Shown here piece by piece: positions 8,612 through 16,344 of a stretch of 64,000 nt of DNA. Within the stretch, counting starts at the first letter, position 1. Every line of letters starts with the position of its first letter. The translations under genes and the position numbers were made by a program. The notes below the pieces were generated by a model. The model made no database searches. It had not been told where the DNA came from and worked only from the letters and a program-made list of their open reading frames with translations. Origin of the DNA: Sphingobacteriaceae bacterium (GTDB lineage Bacteria; Bacteroidota; Bacteroidia; B-17B0; Aurantibacillaceae); NCBI GenBank assembly GCA_016705695.1, contig JADJLA010000001.1:248001-312000 (forward strand), given 5' to 3'.

Positions 8612-10338
8612 ATGAAAAACGAAAACCCCGTAGAGAATATGTCAGATAACCGCCGCGATTTTTTAAAGAAGTCGGCACTGGTTGGAATGGGAGTTCTGTT
8701 AAGTCCGGTTACAAATGCGGTAACTTCTTCGGTTAGTAATAGTGAAGCGAACATGCAAGGAGGTGAAGGTGTTGCTTCCAAAAAACAAACTGTAACTGTA
8801 TTGATCACAACCGATATTCATTCGCAGTTAAATACGCACGACGAATTTTTTTGGGAGAACAACCAAGCCGTTTACAAAAAGCGTGGAGGAATGGCAGTAT
8901 TAAAAACAATGATCGAGTTGTTTCGAAAAAAAAATCCTGCCAATACCATACTTTATGATGGAGGTGATTATTTTCACGGACATGCGGTTGCTTCATTAAC
9001 TGAAGGAGAAGCGCTGATCCCGATCTTTAATAAATTGGGGTACGACCTAATGTTGCCCGGCAATTGGGAAGTGGTTTACAAAAAGAAAAAAATGTTGTTT
9101 GATATGGGGCATGCCAACGCAGCAAAAATTTGCGCTAACATGTGGCATAAAACCAATGATGCCGACAATGGTGAATTGGTGTATCCTCCGTATTGGATAA
9201 AATATATTGCCGGTGTAAAAATTGGTTTTATTGGTTATACGGATCATCTCATCCCAAAACGTCAATCTCCCGCGTATAGCGAAGGATTAAGATTTGAACA
9301 TGCCGAATTAAATTTGGCAAAATATGTAAAATTATTGCGCGAAGTTGAAGGATGTGCTGTTGTAATTGTTGCAACGCATATGGGTTTGGCGCAACAAGTT
9401 GGTTTGGCAAATAATCCTGTTTGCGAAGGTGTAGATATGCTCATTGGTGCAGATACACACGAACGCGTGCGCGAACCTATTCAAGCTAAATACACAAAAG
9501 TAGTAGAGTGTGGTGCCTTTGGTTCTTTCTTAGGTAAGTTAGATCTTGAAATTGAAAATGGAAAATTGATCAATACAAAATACCAATTATTGGATGTGGA
9601 TCCTGCAAAGTATCCGGCCGATAAAGAAATACAAGTGTTGGTGGATAAAGCGTACGAGCCATTTAAAAAAGATCTGCAAACTGTTATAGGAACTAGCAAA
9701 ACACCCTTAGTTCGTTATTTTGTTTTAGAAACGCCAATGGATAATTTGATAACCGATGCGATCAAATGGAAATTTAAACCTGATATTGCTTTATCAAATG
9801 GATTTCGTTTTTGTCAACCACAAAATGTGGATGCGAGAACGGGATTAGCTAATATTACTAATGAATTCTTATGGAATATGCTGCCTGTAAATAGCCGGCG
9901 CCAAAACCGGAATAGTTACAGGAAGACAAATTAAAGGATTGGTTGGAGAAAGAATTACAGAATGCTTTTGCAAAAGATCCTTCAAAAGATTTGGTGGTTG
10001 GTTTGTAAGGTTTAGTGGAATGGAGGTTAATTTTACCGTTGGGAATGAATTTGGAAAGAGAGTTAATTCAGTAAAGGTTTCGGGTGTTGATCTTGATGAG
10101 AATAAAGAGTACAAATTAGTAGCATGCGAACGTGAAGGTGATCCATGATGATACTTTGCCAGGAATAGAACATGTTAAAGATCCTAAATTAACACCCCAT
10201 TTTCTGCACGAAGTTGTAACGCAATACTTAAAGGAAAACTCGCCTATTACCCCAAAAATTGAGGGCAGATCTGTTGCAACCGACGAGCCTAAAACACTTT
10301 TAACCCAGTTAAAAGGAACTACCTACGAGTTTAGATAA
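8612..10338 (+). pseudogene. SoxB-like metallophosphoesterase/5'-nucleotidase family protein, frameshifted
   Basis: The protein begins with a twin-arginine signal (NRRDFLKKSALVG). The catalytic domain has TTDIHS (Asp68, His70), YDGGDYFHG (Asp119), GNWEVVY (SoxB has GHWE) and THMG. The next metal motif reads GADTHE where a GHTH type is usual. About 425 residues are intact, then the C-terminal domain runs through four frame changes near 9893, 9933, 10005 and 10146. Joining the frames gives a continuous 5'-nucleotidase C-terminal domain (RQIKDWLEKELQNAFA, GMEVNFTVG, TPHFLHEVV, ending TTYEFR). SoxB releases sulfate from thiosulfate bound to SoxYZ, but no soxYZ is in the window. The gene is broken as read; clustered consensus errors could be the cause. 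Confidence 0.75.
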
Positions 10339-10376
10339 TTTGGCACCTAAGTAATTTATAAATATCTTTAGGTAGT
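10339..10376 (+). promoter_or_regulatory. -33/-7 promoter of the Crp/Fnr gene at 10377
   Basis: TTTG at 10339-10342 and TATCTTTA at 10363-10370 are separated by 20 bp, a good Bacteroidota housekeeping promoter. The predicted start is near 10375, so the message is almost leaderless. There is no TGTAAC palindrome here, unlike the three sites nearby, so the regulator seems to be expressed constitutively. Confidence 0.55.
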
Positions 10377-11009
10377 ATGAATAACACAAAAGAGAAATTA
10401 CAAGGTTTATTGGAGCTAAAGCTGGTTGACGAGATCATTAAAGAAGGTAAGATCATGTCGTTTAAAGAAGGAGATGTAATTATTGATTACAATAAAAACA
10501 TCAAATTCATGCCCTTGATTTTAAGCGGAACGATTCGCGTGATGCGTAAAGATGAAGAGGATCGCGAGATATTATTGTATTACTTAAGTTCTAACGAAAG
10601 TTGCGCGATGGCTTACACTTGTTGTATGGAAGCGCGTAAAAGTGAAATTAAAGCAATTGCGGAAGACAATGTTGAGCTTATTGCTATTCCTCATGAGAAA
10701 CTAGATGAGTGGTTGGTAAAATACCCAAGTTGGAAGAGTTATATCTTTAATAGTTTCACTCAACGTTTCAATGAACTATTACGTTCGCTTGAAAGCATTG
10801 CCTTCCATAAATTAGATGAGCGCTTAATTAAATATCTTAAAAATAAAGCCAAAGTTACCGGAAAAAATGCAATACAATTATCGCACAATCAAATTGCCGA
10901 AGAAATGGGAACGAGTAGGGTAGTGATCTCGCGTTTGCTAAAACAATTAGAGAACGATAAAAAACTATTGCTTTATCGCAACGAAATAAAATTGCTTAAG
11001 GATTTTTAG
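10377..11009 (+). CDS. Crp/Fnr family regulator with clustered cysteines
   Basis: A 210-residue regulator: an N-terminal cyclic-nucleotide-binding-like beta roll, a dimer helix, and a C-terminal winged helix with LSHNQIAEEMGTSRVVISRLLKQ. Three cysteines sit in the effector domain in SCAMAYTCCMEARKSE (Cys76, Cys82, Cys83). They lack the spacing of a classical FNR [4Fe-4S] site. The gene lies between the sulfur operon and a thiol/metal operon on the other strand, and TGTAAC-type palindromes stand before both and before the multicopper oxidase. Control of these by sensing sulfide, persulfide or a related redox signal is the natural hypothesis. Confidence 0.85.
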   Translation: MNNTKEKLQGLLELKLVDEIIKEGKIMSFKEGDVIIDYNKNIKFMPLILSGTIRVMRKDEEDREILLYYLSSNESCAMAYTCCMEARKSEIKAIAEDNVELIAIPHEKLDEWLVKYPSWKSYIFNSFTQRFNELLRSLESIAFHKLDERLIKYLKNKAKVTGKNAIQLSHNQIAEEMGTSRVVISRLLKQLENDKKLLLYRNEIKLLKDF

Positions 11010-11019
11010 ATTGTAACTT

Positions 11020-11418
11020 TTACAACAACCAAGTACTCTTTCTTGGATTCGTTGCCGAATCTTTAAGATGCGTTTTTAAACCTATGGCAAGAGTGTTCGC
11101 CAGTTCAAAAGCTTCTTGTTTGTTTTTTGTTTCTTGAATGGTTATCCGCCTGTTCTTGTTGTGAACTAAACTTACTTGGTAATACGAATGAATACTATTT
11201 TCAAGGTCATCCACAGCGCAAGTTTCGCATTTAGCAAACAGTGTTCTAAAAATAAGTACGTAATCAATTTTTGGCAGAGGTTTAAATTGCCCCCATTTTA
11301 ATATACCAAAAATTCTTTCCTGTAATTGATACATTCGTTTGTTGATGTCAACAATGGTTATGAATTGTCGAACCCAATTGCTTATTGCATTGCGCTTACT
11401 AATGATCAGATCTGACAT
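11020..11418 (-). CDS. hypothetical protein
   Basis: A 132-residue protein with no domain I can name. The start is taken at the ATG whose first base overlaps the last base of the thioredoxin stop codon (TAATG), typical of coupled translation; the frame is open further upstream inside the thioredoxin gene but that part is antisense-like overlap. It holds a CETC motif in FAKCETCAVDDLEN and otherwise looks like a soluble alpha/beta protein. It is the last gene of the minus-strand operon 12497-11020 and ends 11 bp from the convergent Crp/Fnr gene. Confidence 0.6.
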   Translation of the reverse strand: MSDLIISKRNAISNWVRQFITIVDINKRMYQLQERIFGILKWGQFKPLPKIDYVLIFRTLFAKCETCAVDDLENSIHSYYQVSLVHNKNRRITIQETKNKQEAFELANTLAIGLKTHLKDSATNPRKSTWLL

Positions 11419-11714
11419 TACGAATGATTTTCGATGATCTGTTTTAATTGTTCGGCTTGCACAACACCCGATTGTCGCCAAACAATATTTCCATTTTTAA
11501 ATAGAAGAAGTGTAGGCACCCCTCTCACCTGGTAGTTGTTGGCTGCTGCAGGGTTTTTATCTACATCTACTTTCAAAATAGAGGCCTTATCCCCAATGCT
11601 CTGCTTTAGCTTTTCTAGTATAGGCGCCATCGTTTTACATGGGCCACACCATTCAGCATAGAAATCTACTAACACCGGTTTATCCGTATTTATTAATTCG
11701 TTAAATCCCATCAA
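11418..11714 (-). CDS. thioredoxin
   Basis: A 98-residue cytoplasmic thioredoxin with the active site WCGPCKTMAP, the cis-Pro region RGVPTLLLF and the conserved VDFYAEWC start. Length and motifs are complete. It would reduce disulfides or persulfides. It is placed between an HMA-domain protein and an unknown protein in a compact operon, and it overlaps the downstream gene by one base. Confidence 0.93.
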   Translation of the reverse strand: MMGFNELINTDKPVLVDFYAEWCGPCKTMAPILEKLKQSIGDKASILKVDVDKNPAAANNYQVRGVPTLLLFKNGNIVWRQSGVVQAEQLKQIIENHS

Positions 11715-11715
11715 A

Positions 11716-12021
11716 TTATTTTTTTACTTGATCTTCCTCTTCTTCTTTGGTAAGCTTGCCAATAGCACAGCTCACATAGGATTTGGCATTTGTTACAAAT
11801 TTATCCAAACCCTCTACAGTTCCTCTTTCAGGATATCCCATTGAGTGCAATTTGTTTTTTATTATTTGGAGGTCCGCAGTATCCTCATGGGTTATTTCTA
11901 TTGTGTCTGTATCGTTATTTACATTCACTTCCAATACTCCCGAGATCGACATTATTCCTTTCTTAATAGTGCTAGCACATCCACCACACTTAAGATTATC
12001 TACTACAACATTTGTTTTCAT
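11716..12021 (-). CDS. heavy-metal-associated (HMA) domain protein
   Basis: A 101-residue protein. The first 70 residues form an HMA domain with the metal-binding loop LKCGGCAST (CxxC) and the ISGVLEVNVN strand typical of copper chaperones such as CopZ. A charged tail with one more cysteine (SYVSCAIGKLTKEEEE) follows. It probably binds Cu(I), which would fit the nearby multicopper oxidase, but no copper ATPase is in the window. One base separates it from the thioredoxin gene. Confidence 0.88.
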   Translation of the reverse strand: MKTNVVVDNLKCGGCASTIKKGIMSISGVLEVNVNNDTDTIEITHEDTADLQIIKNKLHSMGYPERGTVEGLDKFVTNAKSYVSCAIGKLTKEEEEDQVKK

Positions 12022-12025
12022 GGTA

Positions 12026-12289
12026 TTAGTTTTTAGTTACTTCAGTAAAGGTAACTTCTTGGGCTGTGTTTTTTGATGACCTAGATTTGCCTCCCACATG
12101 ATCAATATCACATCCCGAGCTGCCGCAGCAGCCAACATTTAACACCGATTGAGCTAAAAGAATAACTCCTAAAGCTCCTAATATCATTTCATTCGACCTC
12201 CAGGCCTCAGTTAATACAACACCGGCTAAAACCAGTCTAATAACCCTCATTAGACCCCAATTGTTTAATATTCTATTTTTCCAATTCAT
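12026..12289 (-). CDS. small membrane protein, DUF2892/YgaP-tail-like
   Basis: An 87-residue protein whose first half looks like the DUF2892 two-helix module seen alone and at the end of YgaP rhodaneses: a basic start, VIRLVLAGVVL, and ILGALGVILLAQSVLNV. It is followed by a cysteine-rich NVGCCGSSGCDID and a polar tail. The CC and C residues suggest metal or persulfide binding at the membrane. It overlaps the 3' end of the upstream gene by 17 bp. Confidence 0.72.
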   Translation of the reverse strand: MNWKNRILNNWGLMRVIRLVLAGVVLTEAWRSNEMILGALGVILLAQSVLNVGCCGSSGCDIDHVGGKSRSSKNTAQEVTFTEVTKN

Positions 12290-12497
12290 TTTCTTTTGTT
12301 TTTTGTGGTTCGCTGCTAAAGGTGTTCAGTATTAATCCTCCGGCAAATGCAAAGTATAATGTACTGTTTATTGGGTTTGATGTAATAGCGCACGAACCTG
12401 TGCTGCATCCAACAAAGTACCAATATGCCATGCCTATCAAGGCGCCAATTGCGACCCCTATCAATGTTAACCTATATTTAACTATGAACCTTTTCAT
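12273..12497 (-). CDS. small membrane protein, DUF6132-like
   Basis: A 74-residue membrane protein with two hydrophobic segments flanking GCSTGSCAITSNP, a pattern seen in DUF6132 proteins that neighbour thioredoxin and rhodanese genes in Bacteroidota. The ATG at 12497 is preferred over an in-frame ATG 21 bp upstream because a -7 promoter element lies between them. It is the first gene of the five-gene minus-strand operon. Confidence 0.72.
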   Translation of the reverse strand: MKRFIVKYRLTLIGVAIGALIGMAYWYFVGCSTGSCAITSNPINSTLYFAFAGGLILNTFSSEPQKTKENELEK

Positions 12498-12546
12498 ACA
12501 ACAAAGGTACACAAGCATTAACGCAAAGTGTGTAACATTTGTTGAA
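12497..12546 (-). promoter_or_regulatory. candidate activator site and promoter of the thiol/metal operon
   Basis: On the minus strand TACCTTTG (12502-12509) is a perfect -7 element, predicting a start at about 12497, the first base of the ATG. TGTAACATTTGTTGAA, read on the plus strand at 12531-12546, is a degenerate copy of the TGTAAC-N4-GTTACA palindrome, centred 41.5 bp upstream of that start. No -33 TTTG is at the expected spacing. This repeats the layout at 1544 and 3438. Confidence 0.48.
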
Positions 12547-12600
12547 TAACTTAGTTTTTAGAGAAATTTCACATAGCTTTTGCTTCAAAAGCTGGGTTCA

Positions 12601-12834
12601 TTATAGCCAGTTGTTCTTGTTGGCTCTTGATATAACATCAAACATGGTTTGGCAGCCTGTAGTTTTTAAGATGGATTTGCGTTCAACAGTAAGTTTATCT
12701 AAGGTAAATCCTGTTACTAGGGCTATTTCTTGCGTTGTGGAACCTTGTTTTATAAGACGAATGATCTCTTTTTGCAGGTCGGATAATTGTATGTTTGCTT
12801 GATCAACTGAATTTTTTTCGGAAACGCTTTTCAT
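12601..12834 (-). CDS. stand-alone LuxR/GerE-type HTH protein
   Basis: A 77-residue protein that is essentially one GerE helix-turn-helix: LSDLQKEIIRLIKQGSTTQEIALVTGFTLDKLTVERKSIL in two blocks, followed by TMFDVISRANKNNWL. It resembles the C-terminus of the response regulator at 14300 but has no receiver domain. It likely binds DNA. A -7 element (TACCTTTG on the minus strand, 12877-12884) and a weak TGTAAC half-site (12910-12915) lie upstream. Confidence 0.7.
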   Translation of the reverse strand: MKSVSEKNSVDQANIQLSDLQKEIIRLIKQGSTTQEIALVTGFTLDKLTVERKSILKTTGCQTMFDVISRANKNNWL

Positions 12835-13174
12835 TTTTAAGAGGATATTTTCTAGTATTTTTTTGCTTCTACACTACAAAGGTATGTCAAGATGAATATT
12901 AGTTTGTGATGTAACTTTTGTATTATTGTTATCCTAAAGTGAATAGTTTGCGATTATTACTTAACTGTCTTCTTACTTTGTCTTTTCGTCTTCGATCAGC
13001 TCCTATTCATCGGAAAATATCTTTATGAAAAGATATTTCACAAAAATTGTAAATTATGCTTTCATTGTTTTTGTTCTGTAAGCATCAGCTTTTGTAAGTT
13101 TAGTACATTGCTGCTCTTTTTTTGTACAAAAACTGAAAGAAAAAATAAGCGCAGCACTAACGAACCAAATTAAA
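12835..13174. other. intergenic stretch, no gene seen
   Basis: This 340-bp stretch holds the promoter of the small HTH gene (12877-12884), a weak TGTAACTTTTGTATTA half-palindrome (12910-12925), and an AT-rich inverted repeat AAATATCTTT/AAAGATATTT at 13015-13038 that could end minus-strand transcription from 13175. No coding or RNA gene is evident. Confidence 0.5.
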
Positions 13175-14170
13175 TTACTTTTCATCTTTACCCCCTAAAT
13201 TTTTTGTTTTTAAACCTATACTCATCCCAAATCCTACAGTCATGAAAAAACTTTTTTTAGGAACTCCAGGTTGTTGCCCAATTTCCATTTTAGAATTGAA
13301 ACCCACAGTTGAGTTAAATATCCAGTGCCATCCTGCTCTCCAGCCAAGCATACGGCGTTTATTTTCGCTAATATTCACATCCACATCATTTAAATAACTT
13401 TGCCCGGCATTAGGCTTGAGTTCATATTTAATTAAGGGAGTAAATAATACGTCGGCATAAAAATTATTTACAGTTCTGCACGATCTTTTGCCATATCCTT
13501 CTCCATTAATAACTAAAAATTTTAAAGACTTAAGATCAATACCTGCATAAATGCCCGTACTTTGAGCAACATAATTTATGGTCTCATAATTTACGCTATC
13601 ACGAAGGTAACGTACTTGGCCATCATTAGCTTTTCCTTTAAGATCGTATTCTGTAAAAGCTTCTGTAATATCATTATCAACTTTGTGATTACTTAAAAAC
13701 GAAAGAAATCCCCCTCTTAGTCCTGCAACCTTGCGCGCTTCTCCCATTACCATAATGTATTTAGTATACGTATATCCGCCACCACTGCTCGAATGCAAAA
13801 CAACTTTGTGCGCTACATTTTTTAATTTATAACGAAAGTTGAACACACCGCCAATTTCGAGTTGACTAGATTTTTTTAAACCTGAAGGCGAGAAAACACC
13901 ACTAGCGTTAGCATCTAAGTATGCTTTTCGATAATCAATCTGCACTTGAAATAGTTTCGCAGTCATCCAAGTAGCTTGTAAATTATATCCTATACTAATA
14001 TTGCTCAAATAGCATTGAGTATTAAACGGATTAAGGTGGATGTAAAGGTTTCGTTTGTCGGGATCGTTTTCTTGGATCCTATAATTTACACTTTGACTTT
14101 TAAGCGAACATGCACTCAAGAGTAAAGTAAAGGTTAATAATATGTTGGGTCGGCTTAATGTAAATTTCAT
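13175..14170 (-). CDS. hypothetical lipoprotein, possibly beta-rich outer-membrane-associated
   Basis: A 331-residue protein with an N-terminal signal ending in a lipobox-like LLLSACS. The body has many alternating hydrophobic/polar stretches and ends SFFMTVGFGMSIGLK, like a barrel strand, so it may be a membrane-associated beta protein despite the lipobox. I do not recognise a family. It stands alone, transcribed away from the response regulator. Confidence 0.6.
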   Translation of the reverse strand: MKFTLSRPNILLTFTLLLSACSLKSQSVNYRIQENDPDKRNLYIHLNPFNTQCYLSNISIGYNLQATWMTAKLFQVQIDYRKAYLDANASGVFSPSGLKKSSQLEIGGVFNFRYKLKNVAHKVVLHSSSGGGYTYTKYIMVMGEARKVAGLRGGFLSFLSNHKVDNDITEAFTEYDLKGKANDGQVRYLRDSVNYETINYVAQSTGIYAGIDLKSLKFLVINGEGYGKRSCRTVNNFYADVLFTPLIKYELKPNAGQSYLNDVDVNISENKRRMLGWRAGWHWIFNSTVGFNSKMEIGQQPGVPKKSFFMTVGFGMSIGLKTKNLGGKDEK

Positions 14171-14242
14171 TGTATATGTTTATCCTTCAAAAGTAGGTTT
14201 GGTAAGGCTTTGAGTAAATACCGCGCCTTGGGTAAAACTTAT

Positions 14243-14288
14243 CCGTACTGGTGGGTATATTGTGGTAAAAACGCTTATTTTTGCATAA
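14243..14288 (+). promoter_or_regulatory. promoter of the NarL-type regulator with possible operator
   Basis: TATTTTTG at 14276-14283 is a perfect -7 element, predicting a start near 14288 and excluding any start codon upstream of it. CCGTACTGGTGGGTAT at 14243-14258 occupies the -33 area. Both of its halves, CCGTACT and GTGGGTAT, recur before the gene at 15261, which suggests a shared regulator. Confidence 0.4.
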
Positions 14289-14299
14289 GCAAAGTAAAA

Positions 14300-14938
14300 G
14301 TGAGTCAATTCAACATATATATAGTAGATGATCATAAAATGATGATCGATGGTATAAGCGCACTTTTAAAAAATGATGAACGCTTTGTTATAATTGGTCA
14401 GAATACTAATCCACTAAATGCGCTGGTAGAGATCGAGAAGAAAAAACCTCATGTGCTTATTACAGATATAAGTATGAAAGAACTTTCAGGAATTGAATTG
14501 GCAAAAAGAGTAAAGGCGATAGATAACAATATTAAAATTCTGGCTTTATCTATGCACGACGATCGTCAAACAATTTCAGACATGTTGGAAGTTGGAATTA
14601 GCGGGTATGTTTTGAAGAATACAGGAATGGATGAGTTAACAGCAGCTATAACTAAAGTAGCTAATGGACAAATGTTCTTTAGTGCTGAAGTTACCGATAC
14701 CATGATGAAGGCAATGTCGGAACCAAAGAATACCAATAAGGAAACCGTTAGTTTAACGCCCCGAGAAATAGAAATAGTAAAACTGATCTCTACCGAATTA
14801 AGTAATGCCCAAATTGGCGAAAAGCTGTTTATTAGCGAACGCACTGTTGAAACTCACCGCAAAAATATCTTCCGTAAAACCAATACCAAAAGCGTGGCAG
14901 GTCTTATTAAATTGGCTATGGAAAGCAAATGGATCTAG
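14300..14938 (+). CDS. NarL/FixJ-type two-component response regulator
   Basis: The frame starts at a GTG (VSQFNIYIVDDHKMM), chosen because it lies just after the predicted transcript start and begins the receiver fold directly. Receiver: VDDH acidic pocket, phosphoacceptor Asp in VLITDISMKELSG, Lys near GYVLKNTG. C-terminal GerE HTH: LTPREIEIVKLISTELSNAQ, SERTVETHRKNIFRKT. A HisKA_3-type kinase, the normal partner class, is at 18564, 3.6 kb away. A complete regulator with standard length (212 residues). Confidence 0.9.
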   Translation: MSQFNIYIVDDHKMMIDGISALLKNDERFVIIGQNTNPLNALVEIEKKKPHVLITDISMKELSGIELAKRVKAIDNNIKILALSMHDDRQTISDMLEVGISGYVLKNTGMDELTAAITKVANGQMFFSAEVTDTMMKAMSEPKNTNKETVSLTPREIEIVKLISTELSNAQIGEKLFISERTVETHRKNIFRKTNTKSVAGLIKLAMESKWI

Positions 14939-14948
14939 TTTAAGTTGG

Positions 14949-14968
14949 CCGGGACATTTTGTCCCGAA
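14949..14968 (+). terminator. short hairpin after the response regulator gene
   Basis: CGGGAC-ATTTT-GTCCCG (14950-14966) forms a 6-bp GC-rich stem 11 bp after the stop codon. There is no T-tract, so it may be a weak terminator or an RNA-stabilising hairpin. Confidence 0.35.
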
Positions 14969-14989
14969 CGTATAAACACACACTCCTTT

Positions 14990-15143
14990 TTAGCCACTAA
15001 TTTCACGAATTAACACTAATCTGTGTTTTGTGAAATTATAGGAATCTAAACCTATGTTCGATTCAATTAGCACAAAACAGATTTGTGAAATCACTAAATT
15101 AGCACTTCTAGATTAGTGAAAATTAGTGTAATTCGGGGCTAAA
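14990..15143. repeat. intergenic imperfect palindrome, copy A
   Basis: About 154 bp that read similarly on both strands. The outer arms begin TAGCCACTAATTTCACGAA and end TTCGGGGCTA. Inner arms AATCTGTGTTTTGTGAAATT and AATTAGCACAAAACAGATT pair as well. The unit built from ATTAGTGAAATTAGTG, ATTCGTGGCT and similar words occurs again at 41228-41323. No coding capacity. It looks like a non-autonomous palindromic intergenic repeat family. Confidence 0.7.
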
Positions 15144-15154
15144 CCAACTTATAT

Positions 15155-15228
15155 CCGTACTACCACGTAGATAAAATTACCAAGTCGTGGGTATTCCTTA
15201 TACACAGTTTTTCTTTACATTTGTGGTG
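15155..15228 (+). promoter_or_regulatory. promoter of the lipoprotein gene at 15261 with possible operator
   Basis: TACATTTG at 15216-15223 is a perfect -7 element; the predicted start is near 15228. CCGTACTACCACG (15155-15167) and CGTGGGTAT (15186-15194) form a spaced inverted repeat and share CCGTACT and GTGGGTAT with the region before the response regulator gene. Confidence 0.4.
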
Positions 15229-15260
15229 TTAATCACAATAACTCAACAAAATCAAAAATT

Positions 15261-16286
15261 ATGAAAAACCTAGTAACACTTAGTATTACAGCGGCAATGA
15301 TCGCTGCTGCATGTAGCGCACCAAAATTGTCGGCCTATGCCGAAAAGAAAGACCTTAGCGGGAAAGCTAAGTATGATTTTAACCGAGCCAAAATAAGCTC
15401 AACAGGAAGAGGTTTTTGCGTTGATATGGCCGCTTTAGGGAAAATGCCAAAACGCGTGGCGCTTGTATCATTTTATATTGATGATCCGGGCTTAACTAAA
15501 GTAAGTGGCACCAACTCAACCGGTAAATCATATAATACAACAAATACAGGAAGTGCAAATGGAGTTGCATTTGCAAACGACTTTTATAAGCAAAGCATAG
15601 ATGGGCTTAAGTCAACTTTTAAAACCTATGGCATTGATATTTTAACACCATCAGAATTTTTAACTGATGATGATAAAAAACAAGCGTACAATGATTTTGT
15701 GGTGAAGCATACTACCGCAAATAAAATAGGTGAGAAATTTACCAAATGGGCAAAAAAATCAGGTAATCTTGGTACTACCATTGAAATGGATGAACCGGCA
15801 GATGGATTTAAATTGGTAAAAATAAATAAGAACGATATTGCTGATGCTGATAAAAAAGCTGTTGGTCCAACAAATTTAAATGGAAGTAACGACGGGCAAT
15901 TGATAGAATCAGTAGGTTATGATCTTTGCAAGAGTTTAGAAGTGGATGCCGTTCTTATTATTTTCAATACGCAATTGGCAGATTCTAAATGGTCGCGTAC
16001 CCGTTTTTGGATGTGTGCCGTTAATATGCATTTATTAGGGCCAAACCCAACGCCATTAAAGGAAGGTAAAAAAGACAATAATCTTTATAGCAAAGGTTTG
16101 TTCTATTGCGGTGTTCGCATGGCATTTAAAAAAGGCTTAGCTATCAATCCAAAAATTAAGGACGAAGTTAAAAAAACGGAGAACGACAAGATGAATGTAA
16201 CAGCTTACAATAATATGATCAACGGTTGTGCTAACAAGATCGGAACTTATTTACAAAAGGACTTAGCAAAAGCCCAAAAGAAGTAA
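15261..16286 (+). CDS. hypothetical lipoprotein
   Basis: A 341-residue protein with a signal ending in a lipobox (IAAACSAPK). The body is soluble and lysine-rich, with no motif I recognise. Stretches such as PKRVALVSFYIDDPGL and EVDAVLIIFNTQLAD look like alternating strands of an alpha/beta domain. It is the only gene between its own promoter and a strong terminator. Confidence 0.65.
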   Translation: MKNLVTLSITAAMIAAACSAPKLSAYAEKKDLSGKAKYDFNRAKISSTGRGFCVDMAALGKMPKRVALVSFYIDDPGLTKVSGTNSTGKSYNTTNTGSANGVAFANDFYKQSIDGLKSTFKTYGIDILTPSEFLTDDDKKQAYNDFVVKHTTANKIGEKFTKWAKKSGNLGTTIEMDEPADGFKLVKINKNDIADADKKAVGPTNLNGSNDGQLIESVGYDLCKSLEVDAVLIIFNTQLADSKWSRTRFWMCAVNMHLLGPNPTPLKEGKKDNNLYSKGLFYCGVRMAFKKGLAINPKIKDEVKKTENDKMNVTAYNNMINGCANKIGTYLQKDLAKAQKK

Positions 16287-16302
16287 TCTTCATTGTATTC
16301 AT

Positions 16303-16330
16303 AAAGCCTCACCATTCGGTGAGGCTTTTT
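16303..16330 (+). terminator. intrinsic terminator after the lipoprotein gene
   Basis: AAAGCCTCACC and GGTGAGGCTTT (16303-16313, 16318-16328) form an 11-bp perfect stem around ATTC, ending in a T-run. Confidence 0.9.
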
Positions 16331-16344
16331 AAAATTTTATTTTT

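Noticed and set aside
8612..9934. Intact 5'-nucleotidase ending at 9934
   Set aside because: The last 13 residues are an out-of-frame tail; the true C-terminal domain is readable downstream in other frames up to 10338.
11011..11025. TTGTAA-CTT-TTACAA palindrome at the end of the Crp/Fnr gene as a further regulon site
   Set aside because: It lies between converging genes, overlaps a stop codon, has a 3-base spacer, and has no promoter next to it. A chance or terminator-like hairpin is more likely.
13015..13038. AT-rich hairpin as a riboswitch or RNA gene
   Set aside because: A single short AT stem without conserved core; at most a weak terminator.
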